From Nonomuraea aurantiaca (GTDB taxonomy: Bacteria; Actinomycetota; Actinomycetes; Streptosporangiales; Streptosporangiaceae), in NCBI RefSeq assembly GCF_020215705.1, contig NZ_JAIWNB010000001.1, positions 868,001 to 932,000 on the forward strand: a DNA stretch of 64,000 nucleotides, written 5' to 3'. Under the pieces are notes generated by a model. The model worked only from the letters and a program-made list of their open reading frames with translations, was not told where the DNA came from and made no database searches. Below are positions 45,530-53,846 of the stretch, piece after piece. Within the stretch, counting starts at the first letter, position 1, and each line of letters begins with the position of its first letter. Both the position numbers and the translations under genes were made by a program.

Positions 45530-45597
45530 GGCGGTCTGTCAGCACTTCGCGGGCGGACGCTAAGATCGGCGCCACCTCGAACGGTGGAGGACCGATC

Positions 45598-46083
45598 ATG
45601 ACCAAGGAGACGGAGACGCTCCTCGCGTCCCTGAACAGCCAGCGTGAGCACGTGCTCGGGATACTGGACGGCCTTCCGGCGGACGCGCTGCGGCGGCCGG
45701 TGCTGCCGTCGGGGTGGACGTGCCTGGGACTCGTCCGCCACCTCGCCCTCGACGTCGAGCGGTTCTGGTTCCGCGCCGTCGTGGCCGGCGAATCGGTCGA
45801 GCTCGAAAGCGGGGACGCCGCCTGGCAGGTCGCCCCCGACGAGCCGGTCGAGACCGTGCTGGACTTGTACCGGCGGGAGATCGAGCTGGCGAACGCCGTC
45901 ATCGCCGCCACTCCACTCGACGCCGAACCGGCCTGGTGGCCCGGCGAGCTCTTCGGTGACTCGCCGCCCCGGGATCTGCTCACGGTCATCCTGCATGTGA
46001 TCACCGAGACGGCGTGTCATGCCGGGCACCTCGACGCGGCACGCGAGCTGACCGATGGCCGAACCTGGCTCGTCCTGACGTAG
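45598..46083 (+). CDS. DinB-family protein (DUF664, mycothiol-transferase-like)
   Basis: 161 residues from ATG 45598 with GGTGGAGGA upstream. Four-helix DinB fold; the three metal His are in LVRHLALD, the mid helix and TACHAGHLDAARE. Actinobacterial members include mycothiol-dependent S-transferases that detoxify electrophiles. Stands alone between unrelated genes. Confidence 0.85.
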   Translation: MTKETETLLASLNSQREHVLGILDGLPADALRRPVLPSGWTCLGLVRHLALDVERFWFRAVVAGESVELESGDAAWQVAPDEPVETVLDLYRREIELANAVIAATPLDAEPAWWPGELFGDSPPRDLLTVILHVITETACHAGHLDAARELTDGRTWLVLT

Positions 46084-46157
46084 CCCGGCCCGTCACTCGG
46101 TACGGAGTTCGTCCGGGCGTATGGTGACGCACGATCATGGTCGCTAACCTGGCGGGC

Positions 46158-47132
46158 ATGAAGGACCGGCCGGCGGGAGTTGGCGAGTGGGCGTTGCGGG
46201 ATGCCCTGGAGAAGTGGGGGATCGGGGTCGTCTCGCTGGAGTACGCGCCGGTCGGCTTCGGGGACTACCACTGGATCGCGGCTGACGCGGGCGGGCCGCG
46301 GTGGTTCGTCACGGTCGCGGACCTGACGCAGAAAGGCCCGGCCGGGGGCGGGGAGAGCGCGCTACGCCGGGCCATGGACACCGCCGTCGCCCTGCGTGCG
46401 CAGGGGCTCGACTTCGTCGTCGCGCCTTTGGCGGCCGCTGGAGGTGAGTCGCTTCAGCTGCTCGGGCCCCGATACGCGGTGAGTGTATTTCCGCTGGTGA
46501 GCGGTCGTCCCGGGGAGTTCGGCGACCGCCTGGTGGCCGGGGAGCGCCGGAAGATCGTGGAGATGCTCGCCGAGTTGCACCGTACGACGCCGCCGCCGTC
46601 GACCCCCGTCCGGCCGTTGCGCGTTCCGATGCGGGATCGGCTGGAGGAGGCCATCGAGGCGTCGGGCGGGGTCTGGCGGGGTGGGCCCTACGCGGAGCCT
46701 GCCCGCGCTCTGGTGGCCGGCTGCGCCGGAAAGCTACGGGAGCGGCTGGCGGAGTTCGATCGGCGGGTCGATGAGGCGAGCGGCGCGGACCTCGTGGTGA
46801 CCCACGGCGAGCCGCATCCCGGCAACGTGGTGATGGCCGAGGGCGGCCCGGTGCTGGTGGATTGGGACACGGTGGGGCTGGCACCGCCCGAGCGTGATCT
46901 GTGGCTGGTCGCCGACGGGCCGGATGACCTGGCGCGTTACGCCGACCTCACCGGGCGGCGGCCCGACCCGGCGGTCATGGAGCTCTTCCGCCTGCGCTGG
47001 GCCATCGAGGACGTGGCCCTCTACGTCGAGGATCTGCGCTCGCCCCATGAGCTGAGCGCCGACACCCGGGCGGCGTGGGAGGCCCTCACCGGCACCGTGC
47101 GCGAGCTGACAGATTCGGCGCCAAAGAGCTGA
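46158..47132 (+). CDS. Aminoglycoside phosphotransferase-fold kinase
   Basis: 324 residues from ATG 46158 (MKDRPAGVGEW); an upstream ATG at 46137 is possible. TAACCT about 10 bases before the ATG suggests a leaderless message. Brenner-type catalytic motif reads VVTHGEPHPGNVV (Glu where Asp is usual) and the magnesium motif VLVDWDTVGLAPPERDLW. This arrangement fits spectinomycin/choline-kinase-like APH relatives; the substrate, and any resistance role, cannot be told from sequence. Confidence 0.82.
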   Translation: MKDRPAGVGEWALRDALEKWGIGVVSLEYAPVGFGDYHWIAADAGGPRWFVTVADLTQKGPAGGGESALRRAMDTAVALRAQGLDFVVAPLAAAGGESLQLLGPRYAVSVFPLVSGRPGEFGDRLVAGERRKIVEMLAELHRTTPPPSTPVRPLRVPMRDRLEEAIEASGGVWRGGPYAEPARALVAGCAGKLRERLAEFDRRVDEASGADLVVTHGEPHPGNVVMAEGGPVLVDWDTVGLAPPERDLWLVADGPDDLARYADLTGRRPDPAVMELFRLRWAIEDVALYVEDLRSPHELSADTRAAWEALTGTVRELTDSAPKS

Positions 47133-47221
47133 CATCTTCCTGCAAGGTGCGGAAAATCCCGGCATAGTGGGAGAGATCTTGGTGTGCCGGAGAAAGAAGA
47201 GGATCCCAAGGGCTGGGTTCC

Positions 47222-48835
47222 ATGTGGCTTGACGGGATGGAGATCCCCGGGTGGCTGCGGCCGTGGGTCGGCTGGGTGGTGGGCTCGGACTGGCCGCAGG
47301 CCGACGAGCGGGCGCTGTTCCGGATGGCCGACGCGCTGGTGCGGGCCGCGCGGCGGATCGTGGCCACGGCCGACGGGTCTGGGCAGTGGCTGACCCGCGG
47401 GGTGCAAGGGGAGTGGGACGGCGACGCGCTCAAGGCGTTCGTGAAACGGGCGGGGGAGGTCGTCGGGGGGCGGCAGGCCGATCTGGTGAAGCAGCTGGTC
47501 ACCATGGCCATCGGGCTGAACGACCTGGGTGTGCAGGTGCAGTACACCAAGCGGATGATCAAGCTGACCGTGCTGCTGTTCATGGTGCAGATGCTGTGGC
47601 TGGCGTGGGCGCTGCTGCATCCCGCCGGCCGGCTGACGGTGCGGGGGCTGTTCAAGGTACGGGCGCAGGCGGCGCGGTGGATGGTCCGGCAGTTCGGGCA
47701 GCGCCTGGCGGTCAACGTGGCCTGCTTCGGGCTCCTGATGGGCGCCATGGACCTGTACGTCCAGGGGACCCAGTCGCGGCGCGACGCCATCGACTGGAAG
47801 CAGGTCGGCACGTCGGCGGGGATGGGGGCGCTGAACGGCGGGTTGCTGACGGGGCTGGCGTGGGCGCTCCCGACGCGGTCGTTGTGGATGTTGATGGGGC
47901 ATTCGGGGGTGGCGTCCGCCGGCGCGACGGTGGCGGGTGCGCTGCTGAGCGGCCGGCCGGTCAGTTTGAAGGTGGTGGCCCAGGCGTTCACCTCGGGTGT
48001 GGTCAGTGTCGCGGACGGTCATCTGGCGAGCTGGAGTCCGCACGGGCCTCGCGCCGACGGTGGCGGGGCGGCCCGGCCCGATGCTGAGAAGCCGGCGCCG
48101 ACCAGGGGTGAGGGTCCGAGGCCGCAGGAGCCGGCGGCCGTCCCTGATGGCCCTGTCCCTGATGGGTCCAGACCGCGCGTGGCGCGGGGTGCGGACGCGC
48201 GGCACACCGACCTCGCCCATGTACGGGAGGGCTCCCACGGCCGCAGCATCGACCAGCTGATCAACCGGGGCGGAGACGCCCACGTGCTTCAAGCGTCCCA
48301 GGAGACGGCCCGGCCACACCCGGAAGCCGCGCCTGCCCCCGCTCCCCGGCCGATCGCCGACGCTCTGATGCACCACTTCGGCCGGAACGGCGACGGGCAG
48401 ACCGGGCAGAGCGGCCAGAACGGTGGCGGCCGGAACGGTGGCGAACCGAACGGTGGCGATCCGAACGGCCAGAACCGCGTCGGACGGGAAACCGAGACGG
48501 CGGCCACCGTCTACCGGAGGGTCGACTTCCCGGTCAGGGACATGCAGCCGGGCGCCGAGTTCACGCTGCCCGACATGGTGCTCAACACGCGGTCCTACAC
48601 CGCGGACCACCTCGCCCCCACGGAGATCGTCACCTACTCCAGAACGGGCCGGGACCTCGCGACGGCCAGGTGGCCCAGGCGCCGGGCACCAGGATGCGGG
48701 TCCTCGGCGCGCACGAGGGCGCCTACATCGCGCCGGACGGCCAGGCCGGGACCAGGCTCTACCTGGTCGAGGTCGGACACGAACCGTTACCCGTACAGCC
48801 GGCGCCGCACCTCGAACCGCGGCACGCGGAGATGA
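47222..48835 (+). CDS. 5' part of a frameshifted WXG/CpnT-like giant toxin
   Basis: Residues 1-~480 are meaningful. A WXG100-like helical domain (WGWVVGSDWPQADER; WLTRGVQGEWDGDALKAF) is followed by two or three hydrophobic segments (about 115-140, 162-180, 215-245), a Pro/Gly/Asn-rich linker with QNGGGRNGGEPNGGDPNG, and the start of an ADP-ribosyltransferase-like domain (TVYRRVDFP, GAEFTLPDMVLNTRSYTADH). After TGRDLATA (about 48660) the frame turns to Arg-rich noise, while the homologous continuation is in the frame starting at 48670: a one-base shift lies near 48650-48670. Could be a sequencing error, decay, or programmed slippage. Confidence 0.75.
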   Translation: MWLDGMEIPGWLRPWVGWVVGSDWPQADERALFRMADALVRAARRIVATADGSGQWLTRGVQGEWDGDALKAFVKRAGEVVGGRQADLVKQLVTMAIGLNDLGVQVQYTKRMIKLTVLLFMVQMLWLAWALLHPAGRLTVRGLFKVRAQAARWMVRQFGQRLAVNVACFGLLMGAMDLYVQGTQSRRDAIDWKQVGTSAGMGALNGGLLTGLAWALPTRSLWMLMGHSGVASAGATVAGALLSGRPVSLKVVAQAFTSGVVSVADGHLASWSPHGPRADGGGAARPDAEKPAPTRGEGPRPQEPAAVPDGPVPDGSRPRVARGADARHTDLAHVREGSHGRSIDQLINRGGDAHVLQASQETARPHPEAAPAPAPRPIADALMHHFGRNGDGQTGQSGQNGGGRNGGEPNGGDPNGQNRVGRETETAATVYRRVDFPVRDMQPGAEFTLPDMVLNTRSYTADHLAPTEIVTYSRTGRDLATARWPRRRAPGCGSSARTRAPTSRRTARPGPGSTWSRSDTNRYPYSRRRTSNRGTRR

Positions 48836-50151
48836 TCGGCCGCTTCAGGGAGGAGGTCGCGGCGGGCGTGTGGTACCGCGACCCGGGGTCCATGTCGATG
48901 CCCACCGCCGATCCGCGACTGCTGCGTCCCACCTCCGGCATCATCGACGTCGGCGTCGCCGCGGACGGCACCCACTTCCTCATCGGCGAGCACCGGCTGA
49001 CCGCCGGCGATCTCGGCACCATGCTCGTGCACGACCCCCGGCTGGTCGACGCGCCCGACGCGGCCCTGCGGGTGCTCGGCTGCGGGACCGCCGCCAACCG
49101 CGGCCTGCTGCAGGAGCTGGCCGACGTGACCGGCCGCGACGTGATCGCGGGCGACAGGTACGTCTACATCGGCGCCGACCGGCAGGCGCACACCGCGAAC
49201 ATCCAGGGCTACACGGCCGACGGCCGCCCGATGCTCCCCCACCGGGGTGACGGCGCCTGGCACATCGCCGTGCCGGAGGCCAGGGTCGAACGGCCGGCGA
49301 TGGCCGCCGAGGTGAGGCCGCCGGGGGAGGGCGTACCGGCGGCTCCCGAGGCGCTGCGCGCGGCGATCGACGCGGAGGAGGCGACCTACGTCCCCATCCG
49401 AGGGGGATCGGATGGGAAAGTCGACATCATCACGCTGGACGACGTGCCGCAGGCCATCAGGAAGGAGATGCACGGCCGGGCGGAGCGCCCGGCGCGCATC
49501 GAGGTGGTGGTCTCCCAGGTGGGGCAGGCGATCGGGGCCAACGTGGCCCGCGCCATGCTCGACCCCTACGCCAAGGGCGCCGTGCTCGCCGACTTCATCG
49601 ACGCCTCGGGCGCCCATGAGGTGGCGCACATCCTGTCCGGCTTCAAGGGCAGGCGGGACGCGATCCTCATCGGCCTGCTCGACGTGCTGACGGCGAACTC
49701 GGACCGGGCCGCCCGCAACCTGATGGTGACCGACGACGGCCGGTTCTTCGCCATCGACCACGCGCGGTCGTTCGACGGCGACCGGATCACCATCCACCGG
49801 GACCAGCCGTTCGCCTCGAACTTCGTCGGGCGGCGGCCCGACGGCCTGTTCGGCTGGGTCGACAACCCGCTCACCAGACAGGACGTCGACCTCATCACCG
49901 AACGCCTGCAGGCGCTGCGGCCCGAGTTCGAACGGCACGGCCTGCACGCCGAGTACGAGGTCATGATGGACCGCCTCTACCAGGTGGCGGACCACGCGAC
50001 AGGGGACACCCCGCTCATCGCCGTCGACGCCGGCCCCGCCGCCCGGCTGGGGCACCACTTCGGCTGGGGCTTCGACGCCTTCCAGAGGCCTACGACGAGG
50101 CCGTCCACCGCGGGTGGAGCTGGAGTTCAGCGACCATCTCGTGGCGGCTGA
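48670..50151 (+). CDS. 3' part of the frameshifted giant toxin: CHAT-like and phosphoinositide-kinase-like domains
   Basis: 493 residues. It opens with the end of the ADP-ribosyltransferase-like domain (APGTRMRVLGAHEGAYIAP, TRLYLVEVG). Next (about 85-205) comes a cysteine-protease-like fold resembling the C-terminal part of CHAT/C80 domains: EHRLTAGDLGTMLVHD, LRVLGCGTAANRGLLQELA, DGAWHIAVPE. Residues ~245-450 resemble PI3/4-kinase-like or HipA-type kinases: GLLDVLTANSDRAARNLMV (catalytic loop) and FFAIDHARSF (metal Asp). The last ~20 residues are out of frame. GTG 48670 has no convincing SD, so this is not an independent gene but a continuation of 47222-48669. Confidence 0.7.
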   Translation: MAQAPGTRMRVLGAHEGAYIAPDGQAGTRLYLVEVGHEPLPVQPAPHLEPRHAEMIGRFREEVAAGVWYRDPGSMSMPTADPRLLRPTSGIIDVGVAADGTHFLIGEHRLTAGDLGTMLVHDPRLVDAPDAALRVLGCGTAANRGLLQELADVTGRDVIAGDRYVYIGADRQAHTANIQGYTADGRPMLPHRGDGAWHIAVPEARVERPAMAAEVRPPGEGVPAAPEALRAAIDAEEATYVPIRGGSDGKVDIITLDDVPQAIRKEMHGRAERPARIEVVVSQVGQAIGANVARAMLDPYAKGAVLADFIDASGAHEVAHILSGFKGRRDAILIGLLDVLTANSDRAARNLMVTDDGRFFAIDHARSFDGDRITIHRDQPFASNFVGRRPDGLFGWVDNPLTRQDVDLITERLQALRPEFERHGLHAEYEVMMDRLYQVADHATGDTPLIAVDAGPAARLGHHFGWGFDAFQRPTTRPSTAGGAGVQRPSRGG

Positions 50152-50350
50152 GGTGATCTCCCCGATCCTGCGCGACAGCCCGGAGACGTGGGCGAACCTG
50201 GCGACGGTCGCCGACATCATCCGATCCCATGGAGGCGAGATCACCACGTCCACCGGCGGCCACATCCACGTCGGGGTCGACCGCACGCCGCAGCAGCCGC
50301 TCAAACAGGACGGCACGCCGTACGCCTACGAGCTGGTGCACGGATGGTGA
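50085..50350 (+). pseudogene. Amidoligase-like remnant at the end of the toxin locus
   Basis: Pieces in two further frames: EAYDEAVHRGW (from 50087) and VELEFSDHLVAAEVISPIL, ATVADIIRSHGG, TGGHIHVGVD (50114-50350). The E-I/V-SP and GGH-H-V patterns are those of COOH-NH2 ligase (amidoligase) proteins found in toxin and peptide-tagging contexts. The frame changes within 30 bases and ends early, and downstream fragments (SYSDDPAELVADLIQGG near 50357-50403) lie in yet another frame. Non-functional in this form. Confidence 0.6.
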
Positions 50351-50557
50351 CGCAGCTACAGCGACGACCCGGCCGAGCTGGTCGCCGACCTCATCCAGGG
50401 GGGAGCAACGGGCGACCGAGGCGGAGGTACGGCTGCAGGCGCGGCTGGCCATCGCGGGCGACCTCGACGCGTGCACCCCGGAGGAGCAGGCGGTCATCGG
50501 GCGTCCGCGCGGGCCGGGGCGCGCAGGCGTCCGCGTCGGCCGGAGCGCGTGCGGGCG

Positions 50558-51214
50558 TCAGGCCTTGAGCGTGCGGAGGGTCGGGTCGGAGATCACGAGG
50601 TCGGCGTGCGTGCGGGTGCCGGTGACCAGGGTCGCGTTGCGCTGGTCGGTGCCCATCACCCAGGCCACGGCCGCGTCGTGCTCCTTGCCGAACCGCTCAT
50701 GGCGGGCGACGAGCCGCCGCACGCGCTCGTCCTCGTCGAGATCGCAGTACCAGACCTCGTCGAGCTCGGGCCGGACCCGGGTCCAGTCGCCGTCGTGGAG
50801 CAGCAGGTAGTTGCCCTCGGTGACGATGAGGCGGGCGGTACGCGGGACCGGGATGCTGCCCGCGATCGGTTGTTCCAGGTCGCGTTCGAACGCCGGGGCG
50901 TAGATCACGTCGTCCTCGTCCTGGCGCAGGCGGCGCAGCAGCGCGGCGTACCCGGCGGCGTCGAAGGTGTCGGGAGCGCCCTTGCGGTCGCGCCGGCCGA
51001 GCCGCTCGAGCTCCACGTCGGCGAGGTGGAAGCCGTCCATCGGCACGTGCGCCACCCAGTCGAGCGCGGGCCGGTCCTGTCGCAGCAGCTGGACCAGGTT
51101 CTCGGCGAGCGTGGACTTGCCGGCTCCGGGGCTGCCCGTGATGCCCAGCACCGCGCGGTGGCCGTCTCGTACGAGGGAGCGGGCGCGGGCCGCCAGGTCG
51201 TGGAGGGTCGTCAT
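50558..51214 (-). CDS. Uridine kinase/FrcK-like small-molecule kinase
   Basis: 218 residues. P-loop GITGSPGAGKSTLAENL, Walker-B-like region VPMDGFHLADVELERLG (the PanK/uridine-kinase family MDGFH), and ARLIVTEGNYLLLHDGDW. Phosphorylates a nucleoside, pantothenate-like or sugar hydroxyl. As last gene of a sugar ABC operon it corresponds to FrcK of frcBCAK operons and probably phosphorylates the imported sugar or its isomer. ATG overlaps the isomerase stop by four bases. Confidence 0.88.
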   Translation of the reverse strand: MTTLHDLAARARSLVRDGHRAVLGITGSPGAGKSTLAENLVQLLRQDRPALDWVAHVPMDGFHLADVELERLGRRDRKGAPDTFDAAGYAALLRRLRQDEDDVIYAPAFERDLEQPIAGSIPVPRTARLIVTEGNYLLLHDGDWTRVRPELDEVWYCDLDEDERVRRLVARHERFGKEHDAAVAWVMGTDQRNATLVTGTRTHADLVISDPTLRTLKA

Positions 51215-52086
51215 CGAGCTCGGCTCGCGTGGAGCTGGCCGGTGATGAAGCCGTGGGCCTGGCGGGCCAGGTCCGCGCCGTCGGACCACAGGTTGCGCCA
51301 GATGGCCAGGTCGTTGGACAGCCCGCGCATCACCACGGCCGAGGAGAAGGACTCGAAGGTGATCGGCCCCTGGTAGCCGATGTCGGCCAGCGCGTGGAAG
51401 AACGAGGTGAAGTCCAGATGCCCGGAGCCGAGGTAGCCCCGGTGGTTCTCGCCGATGTGGACATAGCCGAGCCGGTCGCCGACGTCGTGCACCGGGCGTA
51501 CGAGATCGTCCTCTTCGATGTTCATGTGGTAAGTGTCGAGGTGAATGAGGACATTGTCCTCCCCGATGTCGTCGGCGAGCCGGAGCGCGTCGCGCGCGGT
51601 GTTGATGACGTTGGTCTCGTAGCGGTTGCAGATCTCCAGGCCGAGCGTCATGTCGCGCCCCCGCGCCTCCTGCGCCAGGCCGCGCAGCACCGTCACCACG
51701 TTGCGGCGGCCGGCGTCGGTGAGCGGGCGGTCGTACTTGCCCAGGGCGCTGTAGAGGGCGCCGGTGAAGTGCGTGCCGCCGAGCTCGTGGGTGACGATGA
51801 GCGAGTCGTGCAGCAGCTTCTCGCCGCGCGCGACCACGTCCGCGTCGTCGCTGGAGACGTCGGCGTCGAAGGCGAGGCCGCGCGAGCAGGCCACGCCGAG
51901 GCCCGCCGACCGCAAGGCGTCGCGGGCGGCCGCGACGTCGAGGTTGGCGGAGTCGTGCAGGGACAGTTCGAGCAGGTCGAACCCGGTCTCCTTCGTCTTG
52001 CGGACGGCGTGCTCCACCGACGCGGGCGTGGTGTCGCCGACCCAGACGAGGGCGTGCACGCCGATGGGGTTGGTCGTGGTGGTCAT
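51211..52086 (-). CDS. Sugar isomerase/epimerase, TIM barrel
   Basis: 291 residues from ATG 52086. Xylose-isomerase-like TIM barrel with metal residues in LGLEICNRYETN (Glu), VLIHLDTYHMNIEE (Asp, His), GYVHIGENHRGYLGSGHLDF (His) and ITFESFS (Glu), the arrangement of D-tagatose/D-psicose 3-epimerases. It would convert an imported ketose to the form phosphorylated by the downstream kinase. 35 bases after the ATPase gene. Confidence 0.88.
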   Translation of the reverse strand: MTTTTNPIGVHALVWVGDTTPASVEHAVRKTKETGFDLLELSLHDSANLDVAAARDALRSAGLGVACSRGLAFDADVSSDDADVVARGEKLLHDSLIVTHELGGTHFTGALYSALGKYDRPLTDAGRRNVVTVLRGLAQEARGRDMTLGLEICNRYETNVINTARDALRLADDIGEDNVLIHLDTYHMNIEEDDLVRPVHDVGDRLGYVHIGENHRGYLGSGHLDFTSFFHALADIGYQGPITFESFSSAVVMRGLSNDLAIWRNLWSDGADLARQAHGFITGQLHASRAR

Positions 52087-52121
52087 CGTGGTGCTTTCTT
52101 CTCGGTGGTTCGGTACGGGGC

Positions 52122-52868
52122 TCACTGGGCGGTGGCGCCGGTGACGAGGGAGACGATCTCCTCGCCGGTGATCTCGGACGTACGGCGTCCGCCGACGCAG
52201 CGACCGGCGCGCATCACCCAGACCTGGTCGCTCAGGCGCATGACCTGCGCGAAGTTGTGGCTGATGAGCAGCACCGTGTGCCCCTCGTCGCGCAGCCGCA
52301 GGATGAGCTCCTCGACCCGGGCCGTCTCCTGGACGCCCAGCGCGGCCGTCGGCTCGTCCATGATGACGAGCCGGGAGCTGAAGCCCGCCGCGCGGCAGAT
52401 GGCGACGGCCTGGCGCTGCCCGCCGGACAGCCGCCGGACGCGCGACTTCACCGCGGGGACGTTGACCGCGAGCGTGGAGACCATCTCCCGCGCGCGGGCC
52501 TGCATCGCCCGCCGGTCCAGGAACGAGACAGGACCGAACCCGCGGACGAGTTCGCGGTTGAGGAAGAGGTTCTGCCACACGGTGAGGTCCTCGACGAGGG
52601 CCAGGTTCTGGTGGACGGTCTCGATGCCCGCCCTACGGGCGTCGTCGGGGGAGTGGAAGTCGGCCTGCTCCCCCTCGAAGATGATGTGGCCGCTGTCGGG
52701 CCGGTGGATCCCGGAGACGCAGCGCACCAGCGTGGACTTGCCGGCGCCGTTGTCGCCGACCAGCGCCGTGATCTCTCCTTGGCGCAGGGAGAGCGAGACG
52801 TCGGCGAGGGCGCGGACGTTGCCGAACGACAGGGACACGTTCTGGCAGTCGAGCAGGGTGTTCGTCAT
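52122..52868 (-). CDS. Sugar ABC transporter ATP-binding protein (FrcA/RbsA-like, single domain)
   Basis: 248 residues from ATG 52868. Walker A GDNGAGKST, Q-loop, signature RRLSGGQRQAV, Walker B LVIMDEPTAAL, H-loop LLISHN. Carbohydrate uptake class 2 ATPases are usually tandem ~500-residue proteins; this single domain is the FrcA type and would act as a homodimer. The ATG overlaps the permease stop by four bases. Confidence 0.92.
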   Translation of the reverse strand: MTNTLLDCQNVSLSFGNVRALADVSLSLRQGEITALVGDNGAGKSTLVRCVSGIHRPDSGHIIFEGEQADFHSPDDARRAGIETVHQNLALVEDLTVWQNLFLNRELVRGFGPVSFLDRRAMQARAREMVSTLAVNVPAVKSRVRRLSGGQRQAVAICRAAGFSSRLVIMDEPTAALGVQETARVEELILRLRDEGHTVLLISHNFAQVMRLSDQVWVMRAGRCVGGRRTSEITGEEIVSLVTGATAQ

Positions 52869-53839
52869 CGCTGGAACCTTGTCAGGAGCGCGGCCAGCAC
52901 CACGACGATGCCGACGGCGAGAGGCTGGTAGAACTGCGAGACGCCGAGCAGCGTCAGCCCGTTGACCAGCGCGACGAGCAGGAGCGCGCCGATGACCGGC
53001 CCGATGATGCTGCCCCGCCCGCCGAACAGGCTCACTCCGCCGAGCACGACCGCGGCCACGGAGTTGAGCAGGAAGGAGGTGTTGGCGGCCGGCTCGGCCG
53101 CGCCGATCCGGGCCACCAGCAGGATGGCCCCGAGCCCGGCGAGCACGCCGGAGATCGTGTAAACGGCGATCTTGACGCGCTGGGTGCTGATCCCCATGGC
53201 CGTCGCGGACTCCGCCGCCCCGCCCGTGGCCAGCACGTGCGTGCCGAACCGGGTGTGGAACAGCAGGACGTGCCCCAGCACCGCGACGACCGCCGCGATG
53301 ACGAACGACCAGCCGAAGATCCCGATCCCGCCGGTCGAAAGACGCAGCAGCGCCGCGTCGATGATCGTCACGGGCTTGCCCTCGGACAGGATCAGCGCCA
53401 GCCCGGAGGCCGCCGAAAGGGTGCCGAGCGTCACGATGAAGTCGGTGATCCTGCCCCGGGCGATGATCACTCCGTTGACCACGCCGACCAGGCCCGAGGC
53501 GACGATGGCCGCCAGGCACGACAGCGACAGCCCCCAGCCCATCGCGTAGGCCTGGCCGAAGGCGACCGCGCCCAAGGTCATCGCGGAGGCGATCGACAGG
53601 TCGATGCCCGCCGTGGCGATGACGAACGTCTGGCCCACGCTCAGGATGATCAGGATGGCCGCGGCGACCAGCATCGAGGCGATGTTGCCGGCGCTGAGGA
53701 ACGTGGGGTTCAGCGCCTGGAAGACGATCACCAGGACGACCAGCCCGACGAGGGCCGCCCACTCGGCCCAGAAGCCGACGTCCTTCAGGCGCGTGGTCCA
53801 GGCTTCGCGGTCGGGCGTGGCGATTGCGGTGTTTGCCAT
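52865..53839 (-). CDS. Sugar ABC transporter permease (RbsC/FrcC-like)
   Basis: 324 residues, about 9-10 membrane helices. Class signatures: GIDLSIASAMTLGAVAFG, VNGVIIARGRITDFIVTLGT, GGVSLFGGRGSIIGPVIGALL. Forms the membrane channel of a CUT2 importer. Starts seven bases after the binding-protein stop. Confidence 0.92.
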   Translation of the reverse strand: MANTAIATPDREAWTTRLKDVGFWAEWAALVGLVVLVIVFQALNPTFLSAGNIASMLVAAAILIILSVGQTFVIATAGIDLSIASAMTLGAVAFGQAYAMGWGLSLSCLAAIVASGLVGVVNGVIIARGRITDFIVTLGTLSAASGLALILSEGKPVTIIDAALLRLSTGGIGIFGWSFVIAAVVAVLGHVLLFHTRFGTHVLATGGAAESATAMGISTQRVKIAVYTISGVLAGLGAILLVARIGAAEPAANTSFLLNSVAAVVLGGVSLFGGRGSIIGPVIGALLLVALVNGLTLLGVSQFYQPLAVGIVVVLAALLTRFQR

Positions 53840-53846
53840 CTCTGTC

